From Nepenthes gracilis (lineage: Eukaryota; Streptophyta; Magnoliopsida; Caryophyllales; Nepenthaceae): a stretch of 64,000 nucleotides of DNA. Below the pieces are notes generated by a model. That model was not told the origin of the DNA, ran no database searches, and worked only from the letters and a program-made list of their open reading frames with translations. The stretch covers positions 10,364,923 to 10,428,922 of the forward strand of contig BSYO01000022.1 in NCBI GenBank assembly GCA_033239525.1. Direction: 5' to 3'. Shown piece after piece: positions 22,562 through 32,990 of the stretch. The position numbers and the translations under genes were made by a program. How positions within the stretch are numbered: the first letter of the stretch is position 1; every line of letters begins with the position of its first letter.

Positions 22562-24041
22562 TGTAAGGTACCAATTTTTGGAGCATGGTACATTCAAGTA
22601 ATTAAGTTTAAATAAGTGGACCGAGATCTAAGGATTCGAGAGGAATCAAATTTAAGGGGCCAAAGGCCCGGAATTAGTGAAATTAGGAATTGACATTTTA
22701 ATCTTGATATATTAACCCGTAATTATGATTCGGGTTTTAAATTATGATAACATAGGGGTCATAAATTAGTATAATCACAATTAGGATTGAGGTATGTGGA
22801 AAGATATGTCTCGGAATCGAAAATCGGGCAGCGGTGTCGGACAGGCTGTTGGGTGCACCGATTCCAGCACGTGCACGCCTGCTGCGCGCCACAGACCACG
22901 CTTGAGCGCGAGTCTGTGTAAAAGCCGCGTTCGGGCTTTTTAAAACCGTTGCGGACGCGGGGATAGGGAAAAATAGAGCAAAAGGCACATGAAGAGAGAG
23001 AGGGAGGGCAAAGAGAGAGAAAGGGCAAAACGAAGGCCCTCGTGGCAAATTTTGGCTTCGAACTAGGTGGAGAAATCGTAGAGTGGGTCGAGGGTGCATC
23101 TATACCCTTCTCTTCCATTTTTTTATTTTCATTTGATCTCCTTCGGGTATTATTATCTCGATACCCGACCCCATACATATATTTGTAATACCCATGACCC
23201 TAGCATGCATATATATGAATTCAATGTCCAAATTTGTAGAAATTGACCGGTTTTCATGCTCAAACCCTAAAGCCGTTCACGAAACCCTAACCCCACATTT
23301 GGATAGTTTCGGCCCCCGATTTTTGAGGCTTTTGCATGAATTAAGACTAGAATACCATTGCCCACATCCCATGTAAGTTAATTTATCGATTGGATACCCG
23401 ATTAAGTAGATTTATGTGGGTTTTCGTTCGTGAAATCTTAGACCCGCCCCCGGACCTCATTTGAATATATATTTCAAAATTATTGTATAAATTGGCTTGA
23501 GATTACGTTTACCCATATCTTGAATTCATTAATTCACCCATTGAATGTCCGAAATTCCGTGAATTAACTGATATGCCCAATGTGCACTGTTCACGTGCAT
23601 TGTTCACCCAAACCCTTTGATAAGTTTTGCATAAATTTCACATTGTTTAATTGTTAATTAAATTGCATATATATTTGCATATGTTTAATTATGTAATCCG
23701 AAAAAAATTGTTGCTAAGTAATCGTGAAGACAATTGTTATCCGGAAGCCCTAGAGTCAAATTAGGCTTACGATGGCAAGAATTTCCACCTTCCCTATGCA
23801 CATGATATTCGTATATAAGTTAAGTCATGAAAGGACTTAAATCCAAAAGCAAAATGAAAAGCATATGAATATTCGGAGGAAAAATGCCACAATATGTGAT
23901 ATGAATGATCCGTTCTCTGGTGTGAGAACTATGTGAAAGAAGTATGCTGAACCTTTTCTCAAATGAATAAGGAATTATGAAATTAGAACCATAGATTATG
24001 TTATGAAGGGTAATATCCCTTGACATGACTTGGGTATTACA
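22562..24041. repeat. LTR-like segment, probably a gypsy solo LTR
   Basis: The segment opens TGTAAGGTACC and closes TTGGGTATTACA. A second internal start, TGTAATACCCA at 23184, is an 11-bp perfect inverted match to the right terminus TGGGTATTACA, so the true LTR could be 23184-24041 (858 bp). No matching target duplication is visible for either left boundary. The frames at 22737-23178 are open on the minus strand but look compositional. Confidence 0.45.
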
Positions 24042-24162
24042 GTAGCGACTCAAGGATTACACTGGCCGTATATCTTGTCTACTTATTTGAGCAGGTGATA
24101 CTCTTGGCAAGCCCTAGGATATTACTATGGAAGGACGATGACTGCCTCTGACCCCGGGGGAC

Positions 24163-24398
24163 ATGGCGGCATCTGCGATTTAATTGACCCACCTCCGGAT
24201 ACATAATGACAGCACATAACCTTAGATTGTGAGGTTATTATGATCCTTTCCTCGTCCTCTGGGGAGCCGCTATAATCCTTATGGCGGCATCTGCGATTTA
24301 ATTGACCCACCTCCGGATACATAATGACAGCACATAACCTTAGATTGTGAGGTTATTATGATCCTTTCCTCGTCCTCTGGGAGCCGCTTGGGAGCTTG
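24163..24398. repeat. 118-bp tandem duplication
   Basis: ATGGCGGCATCTGCGATTTA starts at 24163 and again at 24281. The units are almost identical through CCTTTCCTCGTCCTCTGG; the second then continues GAGCCGCTTGGGAG. Near identity suggests a recent event. Confidence 0.95.
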
Positions 24399-24625
24399 CG
24401 GCGTTCATATCCTGCCTTGGATGACTGAACAATATTAATAAAGACGCGTTAATCAGGTTGCATCTATGCATTTAATGCGCCGAGAACCGCAAGGCCGTCA
24501 CGACATAATTGCCATTCTTGAAAATGCACGGTGCTTCAAGGTGTCGCCACGTAGAGGGATTTTGTTGGGCGGCGGAACGGCCTTCCTTAGTTAAACGACG
24601 TCGTCTCCTTAAGGAAAGTTTTGGC

Positions 24626-24632
24626 TATTTAA
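24626..24632 (+). promoter_or_regulatory. TATA-like box before the antisense ORF of element 1
   Basis: CTATTTAAGC lies about 100 bp upstream of the plus-strand ATG at 24733, in a GC-richer setting. It is a plausible separate promoter for the antisense ORF, but this is inference. Confidence 0.35.
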
Positions 24633-24732
24633 GCGCCAAGGACTTCTCCAATTTAGGCATCCATTTACTACTGTGAGATATGAAATCGAGTCTTGCTGTC
24701 ATTTCCTCTTTCCATTGGTTGTGCTCACGATA

Positions 24733-26117
24733 ATGGCAAACGAGGTGCGCAACGTTGCTCCAAGACCATCAGCAAGATTGTCCTCCTCTTTGGGGTTTGA
24801 GCCCTCTACCGAGGAGTCGCGATGTGGAGAGTGAGGGCTGAGAGGCCACGATGAGGTGGGGCTTGCCACAACGGTAGCAGAAGGGTTTGAATCCTTGGGT
24901 CGGCGAGGCCTCTAAAGCGCCGCTAGGCTTTGAATCTAAAGGGTTTTCAATTCCTCTCGACACTGGGGGCCTGAGGGAGCCAACCGACTGATCCGCCGTG
25001 CCAACGGACAGCTCAGGAGATTGAGATCCGGGTGCAGGCCTCCATTTTTTGATATCGAGCAGAGTCGGGCACAAGCGGCTTACTTCGAGCAAGCATGGTC
25101 GGAGGCAGAGGTGAGGTCATCATGGCTAGCGGATGTCAATTCGCAAGCCCAGAGCCAGATCGCTATTCTTCAGGAGGAGCTCGAGCAATGCCAAGTGTGA
25201 CTCCGAGAAGAGCACGTCGTTCACATGCAGCTAGAGGATCATTGTAATATTTCGGGAAGAGTTCAAATATTATATGTTTGATTATGATTTTTAGTTGAAT
25301 TGTTACCTCCCTTACAATGATTGTAAAGCAGGTCGTATTTATTTTGTTCGGATGGTTGTCCAATGAGATAGTGTGTGGATTTTTGATTTGTTGGATCTTG
25401 TATATTTGATTTGTCATACCCGAATTTCAGGACTTTGTATTATATATTGAATTTATTTAAAATTTTAATTTTTAAAAATTATAATTAATTATTTAAATTG
25501 ACCTGCTTGATCTAAATCCGTAACATCTTTGCTCATCAAGTTGGGAATCCGTCTACCAACTTCCTTTGTGCAATGTTTCCCACGTTGCCAAGATTAATGG
25601 GCTTTTCATCCTTTTTCTCCTTTGCAGATCCCAAACGCGATTCAAAACCTCCACACTGCTTCTTTCTTAATAGGACGAGCGCACCCATCAAGCTCAAGAA
25701 GAGGGCAAACGAGCGGTTAAGCAGCGTTAGAGGGGCGAGGTTGCCACCTTGAAGCTGGAGAACAAGCGGCTGATAGGTAAACTAGTGGCTAGGGACCTCA
25801 TTGTTAGCTTACAGGACCGGTGTACCCATGCTGAGGTTGGCTTGCCAATCCAGCTCTCTCCGGAGGAGATGGCTCGGGTGTTGGATGGAGGGTTCTAGGA
25901 TGGCATATGCCTATGTTGTTGTATAGTCTCCGTTGCAGCTCCGGACGTCTCTACAGGGATCTTCGACCGTCGTAATGATGGAATCGAATATAGCTCATGC
26001 TTAATCAGCTTCCCGAGAGGTCAGGACCTTTGAGCACATAGGGAAACTACACTCTTTGTTCACTTTTTCTGTCTATAACTTTTTGAGAGGAACCTTGTAA
26101 TCTCTGGCTTAAATAAA
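24733..26117 (+). pseudogene. Antisense ORF of element 1 (Tat aORF), disrupted
   Basis: The plus strand, opposite to pol, starts ATG GCA AAC GAG GTG at 24733 and reads with frame changes and stops. Coiled-coil-like pieces are clear: AQAAYFEQAWSEAEVRSSW and QIAILQEELEQCQV (25063-25198), then LKLENKRLIGKLVARDLI and LSPEEMARVLDGGF (25755-25900). An AATAAA at 26112-26117 could be its polyadenylation signal. Tat-group elements are known to carry such an antisense ORF between integrase and the 3' LTR; its role is unknown. An LTR fragment is inserted at 25243-25525. A TTTCTCCTTTGCAG acceptor-like site at about 25616-25627 suggests the ORF may contain an intron. Confidence 0.55.
25243..25525 (+). repeat. 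Del/Tekay-like LTR fragment inserted in the aORF
   Basis: Its reverse complement follows the left end of copies B and C: TTGTAAGGGAGGTAACAATT, AACCATCCGAAC and AAATAAATACGACCTGCTTTA are recognisable, and it ends CCGTAACA, equivalent to the TGTCAC terminus. It is in the opposite orientation to copies A-C and represents only about 280 bp of the 2.3-2.6-kb LTR. It separates two coiled-coil parts of the antisense ORF. Confidence 0.6.
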
Positions 26118-27062
26118 GCATACTTTCTTTTCACCTTTCTTTCTTCTCTTTTTCTTTGTTTTTTTTTCCCTTTTGAATGATATGGATCTTTCCATTGTAT
26201 TGGCTAAGCTCGTTGCCAATGCTCGCTTTGGGAGCCGTTTGTGCTATGCTCATCCTCGGTTGAGGATGTCGCCGCATCTTGCGCATAGTGGGATGCTTTG
26301 TCCAATGAATCGGATGTTGACGCATGCCCTATGGAGTCTCTCGAGGGCCAACAAGGTATTGAGGCCATAGCAGCCGGACTCGGGTCTTAGGCCGTTGCGC
26401 ACACGACACCGCTTTGGCGCTCGACCCTACTCAGGGTGTCGTCGTTTACGTGCACATAGTCCTAACCCATCGACTATCATTGACTGAGGGTGCTCTCCTC
26501 TTCCGAAGAAGATTACCACACGCCTGCTGCTTAGGCCCCCGAAGGCTTTAATGACCGTTTCGTTTGGAGCTTTCGGAGCCCCTTGGCCTGCTAGTTCGGC
26601 CGCATTTAGGACGCTTGGCATGGAGCCAAGGCACTGTGACTGCTAAGGGCCTTCCGATGTCGAGTCAGGGTTCAAAATTCAACCGCTGATTGGTCGCTCG
26701 GCGCGAGGCCGAGTTTTTGCAGCCCCTAATTTCCTTTCGGCGCGTAGCCAAGGCTTGGAATTCAACTGCATGTGGGCTACTAGGCGCAAGACTAAGGTTT
26801 TTTTTTTATAGGCGGACAAACGTCCTCCCAATTTAGGGGCAATCTAGGCCGTTTTTACTCTTTGAAATGGCAAGCAAGCACACATTCATATGAACAGTCA
26901 TATAAGCAAAATAAAAATAACAATTTTCCTAATAAAAACGTAGTATATATACAAGCATTCCAGCTCATGTGTGCACACCTTACTTGGGTGCGTGTGTGTG
27001 GCTCACTGGTAATATTTCTTGAGGTGGGTAGCATTTCAAGTCCAAGGGACCTGTTTGCCATC
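26118..27062. other. Element 1 region between aORF and integrase
   Basis: GC-richer non-coding sequence with phrases such as GGCGCGAGGCCGAG and CGGCGCGTAGCCAAGG that look like decayed short repeats. The equivalent interval of element 2 contains a 36-bp minisatellite. No convincing ORF. Confidence 0.4.
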
Positions 27063-27602
27063 CTAGGTGCGCAGCTTGTACATCTCGTTTCGGAGGATCG
27101 CTAAAACAATGAATGGGCCTTCCCAGTATGGGGAGAGCTTGTTCCTGTGGGCGATTTTACCGGTTACCTCTACACTCCGGAGGACCAGATCCCCGACCTC
27201 GAGTGAGCAAACTTTCACCTGCTTATTGTAGTACCGAGCAATGCACTGTTGGTAGGATATTGTCCTCAAGCGCGCCGCATTGCGAGCTTCCGGGAGCAGG
27301 TCCAAGTGCTCTCTAAGCCACCGGGAGATGCTAATAGGGTCGAAGCATTCGATCCGAAGGCTGAGGAGCCCCACTTCGACGAGGACGACCGCTTCAACCG
27401 CGTAGCAGAGACTAAAGGGTGCCTCCCGTGTCAGTTCCCGCGGGGTCGCGCGGTACGACTTGAGCACAGAAGGTAACTTATCGGCCCAAAAGCCCCCTGC
27501 GTCCTCGAGTTTAGTCTTCAATCCATACAGCAGCGTCCGGTTGGTCACTTTGACCAGGTCGTTAGCCTGCGGGTATGCCACGGACTTCGCCAGGAATCGC
27601 AA
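27063..27602 (-). pseudogene. Tat integrase, C-terminal half (element 1)
   Basis: The frame gives SVAYPQANDLVKVTNRTLL, GGFWADKLPSVLKSYRATP, TREAPFSLCYAVEAVVLVEV, ARYYNKQVKVCSLEVGDLVL and NKLSPYWEGPFIV. These are the end of the rve core (with the catalytic Glu region largely lost) and the GPY/F-containing C-terminal domain of gypsy integrases. The first residues (MRFLAK) belong to an RT thumb/connection segment, so the frame is a chimera: the RT block at 27615 upward is fused to the integrase here. Confidence 0.82.
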
Positions 27603-28820
27603 GAGGATGACAAGTCTCCCTGTGAGCTTCTAAACTTCCTTCACGGTCCGCAGAGCATTCACGTCGAGGATGGCTTTGATTTTCTCCGAGTTCGCTTCAA
27701 TGCCGCATTGGGATACTATAAAACCCATGAATTTTCCGAAGGTAACCCCGAACACGCACTTAGTCGGGTTGAGCTTCATCCAGTGGGCTCGAAGCACCTC
27801 AAAGGTTTTTGCCAAGTCACAGACATTGTCGTTAATTACTTTACTTTTGACAAACATGTCGTCTATGTATACCTCCACATCCCTACCAATTTGGACTTCG
27901 AACATTTTGTTCACCAGCCTCTAGTAGGTCGCACCGGCATTCTTCAGAATGAAAGGCAAGACCTTGTAGCAGCAACATTCCTGGTCGATCATGAATGAGA
28001 TGCGTTCCTCGTCGTCCAGGCTCATCCTTATTTTGTTGTAACCAGAGTAGACATCTATGAAGCGCAGAAGTTCATACCCGGGCGTGTAATCCACCAGCTG
28101 ATCGATCCGAGGAAGCAAAAAACTATCTTTCGGGCAAGCTTTGTTTACATCGGTGAAGACGCACATCCACCACTTGCCGCTGGTCTTCTTCACGAGGACG
28201 ACGTTCAATAGCCAATACGGGTACTGGACTTCCCTTATGAATCCTGCGTCAAGCAACTTCACCTCTTCCCTTATGGCTATCAGTTTCTCGACGAAGTGGT
28301 TCCCGCGCTTCTGCCTGACGGGTTTGGGACCAGAATCGAGACCCAACTTGTGAACCATTACTCCGGCGGATGTCCCAGGCATGTCAGCTGGATTCCATGT
28401 GAAGACATCGGAGCTCCGCATGAGAAAGTCCACAAGTTGGCTACGAACCGGCATGGACGGACCCACCGATTTGCATGAACTTCTCGGGTTCGTTGGGGTC
28501 CAAGGGGACCAGCTCCGTCGTCTTGCATGACTGAGCCTATTGCAATGATGCCTTTCGCGGAAGTCTAGGTCCTCAGTTGGTCAGCTTAGAGCAACGGGGG
28601 CGACCTGAGATATGTAACACGTTCATCCCATCATATGATCGCCCAATGCCTCCCCGATTCCATATGGGGTCGGGAACTTCACCTTCAAGTAAGGAATCGA
28701 TGTCAAGGCCTCGAAAGTGGCTAGGAACAGTTGACCCCGAATGGCGTTGTAGGCCAATGGCAGGTCGACAACAAGGAATGTAAGCGCGCACGTATTTGTA
28801 CGCGGGTGAATTTTCATTGT
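27603..28820 (-). pseudogene. Tat protease-RT block, second copy (element 1)
   Basis: Minus-strand frames give HPRTNTCALTFLVVDLPLAY (end of protease), SDVFTWNPADMPG, KRGNHFVEKLIAIREEVKLL, VNKACPKDSFLLPRID, ELLRFIDVYSGYNKIRM (RT motif A), then VEVYIDDMFVKSK (RT active site, Y-I-D-D), KLNPTKCVFGVTFGKFMGFI and LRTVKEV. All main RT motifs are present but spread over at least three frames. It is clearly homologous to the block at 30476-32000, and together they make a duplication inside one pol region. RNase H and the first part of integrase are missing after this copy. Confidence 0.8.
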
Positions 28821-29040
28821 GACCTCCAGTTGAATCTCTCCTTACATGGGCACTGGTTCATTGTCTAGGCCATATAGAGGTCCTTCGGCTACTCTCATCT
28901 GGTACTTTTTCAAACCAAGCTTAAAAAATTCATCAAGGTACAGCAAATCTCGAGAGCTTCCATTATTTATAAAAACTTGTCTTAGTTGGTGGTCGAGAAT
29001 ACCATCTGAAACAAGGATCGATACAACAATCTCTCATCAA
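28821..29040 (-). pseudogene. Protease part of the second copy, with recombination junction
   Basis: The sequence matches 31830-32020 (CCATCTGAAACAAGGAT, TTCATTGTCTAGGCCATATAGAG). Homology stops at about 29030-29040, where integrase sequence begins, marking the junction between the two pol blocks. Confidence 0.6.
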
Positions 29041-29640
29041 TTGTGCATGGGCTTGTAGATCTTCCAAGGGCATGGGCCTAAAGATATTGAGCCCTCATTG
29101 TGCGAATGGCCACGGGGCTTGCTGGTTCTGCAGCTATGTGTGTGGCTGGTGGATCAAGGACCCGTGAACTTGGCAGCTCTCACACTTTTTGATGAAATCT
29201 ATGGCGTCTCGCTTCATCGTAGACCAGATTAAACATTGCTGCATAATTTTTGATGCAAGGTTTTTTCTCTGACGTGCGAGCCATACGCTAAGATGGACTT
29301 CGCCTAGCGAATATTTGGCTTCCTACAGCATGAAGCACTTCAAGTAGGGGTCGAGTATCCCCGCCGGTACAATCTCCCATCGATGATCGTGTACTAGCCA
29401 GCCGTCTTCTTTACTCGCTTGGCCTCCTCAAGGTCTTTTGGCAGTGCTCCGTCCATCAGGTACTTCCAATACGGGGTCATCCAATTGTTGTCTTCGACTA
29501 TCTGCAACACCTCATGTTCCGGGCCGTCAATGCTGGGCATGGCCAGAACTTCTCGCATGCTCCTAGCATACCACTCCCGAGATCCCGCCGTTAGGTCCTT
29601 GGCCAGCTGGTCAGCCTTCTAATTCTCTGCTCTTGAAATG
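29041..29640 (-). pseudogene. Tat integrase, N-terminal part (element 1)
   Basis: The minus strand encodes MKRDAIDFIKKCESCQVHG near 29160-29220, the zinc-finger end of integrase, followed by PWPFAQ-like residues leading to the first catalytic Asp (the W-G-L-D-I segment is recognisable near 29080). Coding stops abruptly at about 29040, where protease sequence of the second block starts. Confidence 0.72.
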
Positions 29641-30311
29641 TGCTCAATCTCAAACTTCTCAAACGCTTGGGCTTGAGCCTTCGCCTTTGCTAGGTATTTA
29701 GTGAGCCGTGGGTTCGATACCTCAAAGACTCTCTGAATCTGGTTGACCACTAACTCCGAGTCACTACGTACGACCAAAGCTCTCACTAAGCATTCCTTAG
29801 CCAACCTGAGCCCTGCGAGGAGGGCCTCATATTCTACTACGTTGTTGATGGCTGGGAATCCGAGCATCAAAGAGTACTTGATCTCCAAGCCATTGGGGGT
29901 TTTAGGCACGACTCTGACCCCACTGCCTATTAGCGTGGTCAACCCGTCGATGTTGAGGGTCCACAGAGGGTGCTCACGGAGTTTGTGTCTTCGGTTTGGT
30001 CTAGGGGCGTCGAGAGCGGGGGTCGCCGTTTCTACCATGAAATCTACGAGAGCTTGGCCCTTGTGGGCTGGCCTTGATCGGAACTCCATGTCAAACTCAC
30101 CCAACTCTATGGCACACTTGACCAATCGTCCAGACATCTCGTGCTTTTGCAAGATTGCCTTCTGAAGCTGGTCAATCAGCACCACGATTTGGTGCAATAG
30201 GAAGTATGGCCTCAACTTGCGGGTAGAGTAGATGATGGCTAGGGCAATTCTCTCGGCGTGAGGGAAGTAGGACTCGTGTCTGTCAGCACTATACTCACAT
30301 AATACACACAT
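29619..30311 (-). pseudogene. RT connection and RNase H domain (element 1)
   Basis: A 230-codon open frame, the longest in the window. It starts in the RT-RNase H connection (ESYFPHAERIALAIIYSTRK, LRPYFLLHQIVVL), continues with the MSGRLVKCAIELGEFDMEF linker, then the dual RNase H typical of Tat: HPLWTLNIDGLTTLIGSGVR, INNVVEYEALLAGLRLAKEC and VVRSDSELVVNQIQRVFEV. The DEDD residues at D (NIDG), E (VEYEA) and D (RSDSE) are visible. The preserved frame contrasts with the broken RT around it. Confidence 0.85.
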
Positions 30312-30475
30312 CGTTGCACATTCCCCTAGTGCCGAATAAAGAACGAACTAAGAGCCGTGTTTGACACCGTCAGGTAGAGATATAGGTCACCACCCTTCGA
30401 AGGGGAGGTTAGGAGTGGAGGATTAGTGAGATACTCTTTCAACTCCTGGAACGTAGCCTCGCACTCGTCCGTCCA

Positions 30476-31880
30476 TCAGAATCCAGTCACCTTCGTCCCC
30501 CTAAGGGCTTTGAAGAACGGTAGATACTTATCTGCGGACATGGTCAGGAATCGCAAGAGGACGAGTCTCTCTGTGAGCTTCTGAACTTCCTTCACGGTCC
30601 GTAAAGGATTCACGTTGAGGAAGGCTTTGATTTTCTCTAGGATAGCTTCAATGCCGCGTTGGGATACCATGAAGCCCGGGAATTTTCCAAAGGTAATCCC
30701 AAACATGCACTTGGCCGGGTTGAGTTTCATCCAGTGGGCTCAAAGCACCTCGAAGGTTTCTGCCAGGTCACAAACGTACTCGTTGATTACTTTGCTTTTG
30801 ATGAGCATGTCGTCTATGTATACCTCCACGTTCCTACCGATTTGGACTTCAAACATTTTGTTCACTAGCCGCTAGTAGGTTGCACCGGCGTTCTTCAGAC
30901 TGAAAGGCATGACCTTGTAGCACTAAGATTCCTGGTCGGTCATGAATGAAGTGTGCTCTTCGTCGTCTAAGCTTATCCTTATTTAGTTGTAACCCGAGTA
31001 AGCATCTATGAAACTTAGAAGTTCATACCCGGACGTTGAGTCCACCAGCTGATCAATCCGAGGAAGTGAAAAACTATCTTTCGGGCAGGCTTTGTTCACG
31101 TTGATGAAAACGCACATCCACCACTTGCCGCTGCTCTTCTTCACGAGGACAACGTTCGATAGCCAATATGGGTACTGGACTTCCCTTATAAAATCCTATG
31201 TCGAGCAACTTCTTCACCTCTTCCCTTATGAAATCCTGTGTCGAGCAACTTCTTCACCTCTTCCCTTATGGCTATCAGTTTCTCGACAAAGTGGTTCCTG
31301 CGCTTCTACCTGACGGGTTTGGGACTATGATCGAGGCCCAACTTGTGGACCATTACTTCGACAGGGTATCTCGGGCATGTCAACAGGATTCCATGCAAAG
31401 ACATCGGAGCTCTGCCTGAGAAAGTCCACGAGTTAGCTATGGACCAGCGTGGAGGGACCCATCGATGTGCAAGCACTTCTCGGGTTCATTGGGGTCCAAG
31501 GGACCAACTCCATCGTTTCGCTTGCCTAAGCCTATTGCAATGATGCCTCATCGCGGAAGTCTAGGTCCTCAGTTGGTCGGCTTGGAGCAACGGGGGCGAC
31601 TTGGGATATGTAACACGTTCATCCCATCATCTGATCACCTAATGCCTCCCGGATCCCATATGGGGTCGGCAACTTCACCTTCAAGTGAGGAATCGTGTCA
31701 CGGCCCCGAAGGTGGCCAGGAACAGTTAACCCCGAATGGCGTTGTAGGCCGATGGAAGGTTGACAACGAGGAATATAAGCGCGCACGTATCTGTACATGG
31801 GTAGGTTTTCATTGTGACCTCCAGTTGAATCTCTCCTTGCACAGGCACTAGTTCATTGTCTAGGCCATATAGAGATTCTT
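30476..31880 (-). pseudogene. Tat RT block, first copy (element 1)
   Basis: Minus-strand pieces give VEVYIDDMLIKSK (Y-I-D-D active site, about 30800-30840), KLNPAKCMFGITFGKFPGFM, LRTVKEVQKLTERLVLLRFL and SADKYLPFFKALRG, plus upstream the FIDVYSG-equivalent region near 31000. It contains a 40-bp tandem duplication at 31180-31259, which shifts the frame. It is followed in correct order by RNase H at 30311. Confidence 0.82.
31180..31265. repeat. 40-bp tandem duplication in the RT block
   Basis: CTTCCCTTATAAAATCCTAT at 31180 recurs at 31220 as CTTCCCTTATGAAATCCTGT, and both continue GTCGAGCAACTTCTTCACCT. Forty is not a multiple of three, so it breaks the RT frame. The block at 28240-28280 has the unit once. 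Confidence 0.9.
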
Positions 31881-32200
31881 CAGCTACTCTCATCTAATAC
31901 TTTTTCAGACCAAGCTTAAAAAATGTATCGAGGTACAACAAATCTTGATAGCTTCCATTATTGATAAAAACTTATCTCAGTTGGTAGTCAAAAGTACCAT
32001 CTGAAACAAGGATTATACAACAAGAGGGTCTGAATGAGAGAAAGTTATATGCGTCATATTGTCGTCACTAAAACTAATGACATCAATCCTAACCCCTACT
32101 CTTGCTCTCTTGCTGCTGGACGCGGCTTCGGGCCGATCCTAGTCGCTGCTTCTAGTTAGCCTGTTCGAGATCATGCTAATGACGCCGACGACGACACGGT
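31880..32200 (-). pseudogene. Tat protease (element 1)
   Basis: The minus strand gives VFINNGSYQDLLYLDTFFKL near 31900-31960, the Tat form of the aspartic protease active site (family: V-x-x-D-x-G-S-S-A-D-I-L). The Asp of the D-[TNS]-G triad is replaced by Asn here, so the protease would be inactive even without the frame breaks. Confidence 0.6.
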
Positions 32201-32990
32201 TCCTCGGCGGTTCTCTGGCTTCGGCAACGGTAGCCTCAAGGTTTGCCTTGAACTTTTCTTTCAGGAGCCAAGTAAGGTGCCCCCGGTAGTTCATGTCTTC
32301 AATTTCTTTCTACATGGTCTGATAGTCTTCCGTGGTATACCCCAAAGAACGGTGGAAGTGGCAATACTTCGTCTGGTCTCCGGCCTCTGGGTTTTTCGGT
32401 GTTTGGGCCACTTCAGAAACTTCTTATCTCGGATCTGCATCAAGATCTTCAAGCGAGTGTCATTTAGGGGTGTCAAGATTAGGGGCCTGTCCTACCTTCA
32501 AACACTCGGCTCGAACCTCGGTTGCTTGTGGGGTTCCCGAGAATGAGAGTTGCCACTATCTCCGTTCCTCTTCTTCCCAGCGGTCGGTCCTTCTGGTTGT
32601 CAGTCTACGCGTTCAGGATACTTCACCTCATTGGCCTCCTCAGCCGCAATGTAGGCCCGAGAGATGGCCTCAGCTTCCTGAAAAGATTGGGGGCGCTGGT
32701 GAGCAAGATACATGAAGAACTCCCCAACTGCTAGCATGGCAATAAAGGCGCTCAACTTCATCTCATCGGAGAGCTGCGGGATGCAACAGGATTCGGCAAT
32801 GAAGCGGTTAAGGAACCGTAAACACTGCGACGTTCAAGTTACAAATCTTTCCCTGGGAACGAAAAGATGCATGGTGGAAGTAAACGTGGTAAAAATGAGA
32901 AAATGCGGGGAGTGTGCGGGATGTTGGAATGAGGCTTGTGTTCCCTTTGTTGCATAGAAGTGGCTCACTATTTGCTCCGACCTAGATTCA
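32200..32990 (-). pseudogene. Tat gag, C-terminal part (element 1)
   Basis: The minus strand shows LNRFIAESCCIPQLSDEMKL, MLAVGEFFMYLAHQRPQSF and AISRAYIAAEEANE (32640-32830), then TPLNDTRLKILMQIRDKKFL and KWPKHRKT (32410-32476), and an HFHRSLGYTTEDY zinc-finger-like motif near 32340-32370 (element 2 has DFHRSAGHSTEDC). The gag N-terminus, leader and 5' LTR are absent; homology ends at about 32990. Confidence 0.72.

Larger units (their letters stand above)
24400..32990 (-). mobile_element. Rearranged Tat-lineage Ty3/gypsy element (element 1)
   Basis: On the minus strand, from 32990 downward, the order is gag C-terminal part, protease, RT, RNase H, integrase N-terminal part, then a second protease-RT block, then integrase C-terminal part. 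An antisense ORF on the plus strand (24733 to about 26117) follows. RT-RNase H-integrase order, the antisense ORF and the gag motif FLKWP place it in the Tat group. LTRs were not found; the 5' end is cut in gag next to unrelated sequence at about 32990. The internal duplication and deletion show it has been rebuilt by recombination and cannot be autonomous. Confidence 0.8.

Noticed and set aside
22737..23178. Minus-strand frames of 120 and 139 codons
   Set aside because: They overlap in two frames, have no domain and lie in an LTR-like segment.
24769..25092. Minus-strand frame with CYRCGKPH, resembling a zinc knuckle
   Set aside because: It is the shadow of the plus-strand antisense ORF; the motif lacks the second half and no gag surrounds it.
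29743..30165. Plus-strand 140-codon frame
   Set aside because: Shadow of the RNase H domain on the minus strand.
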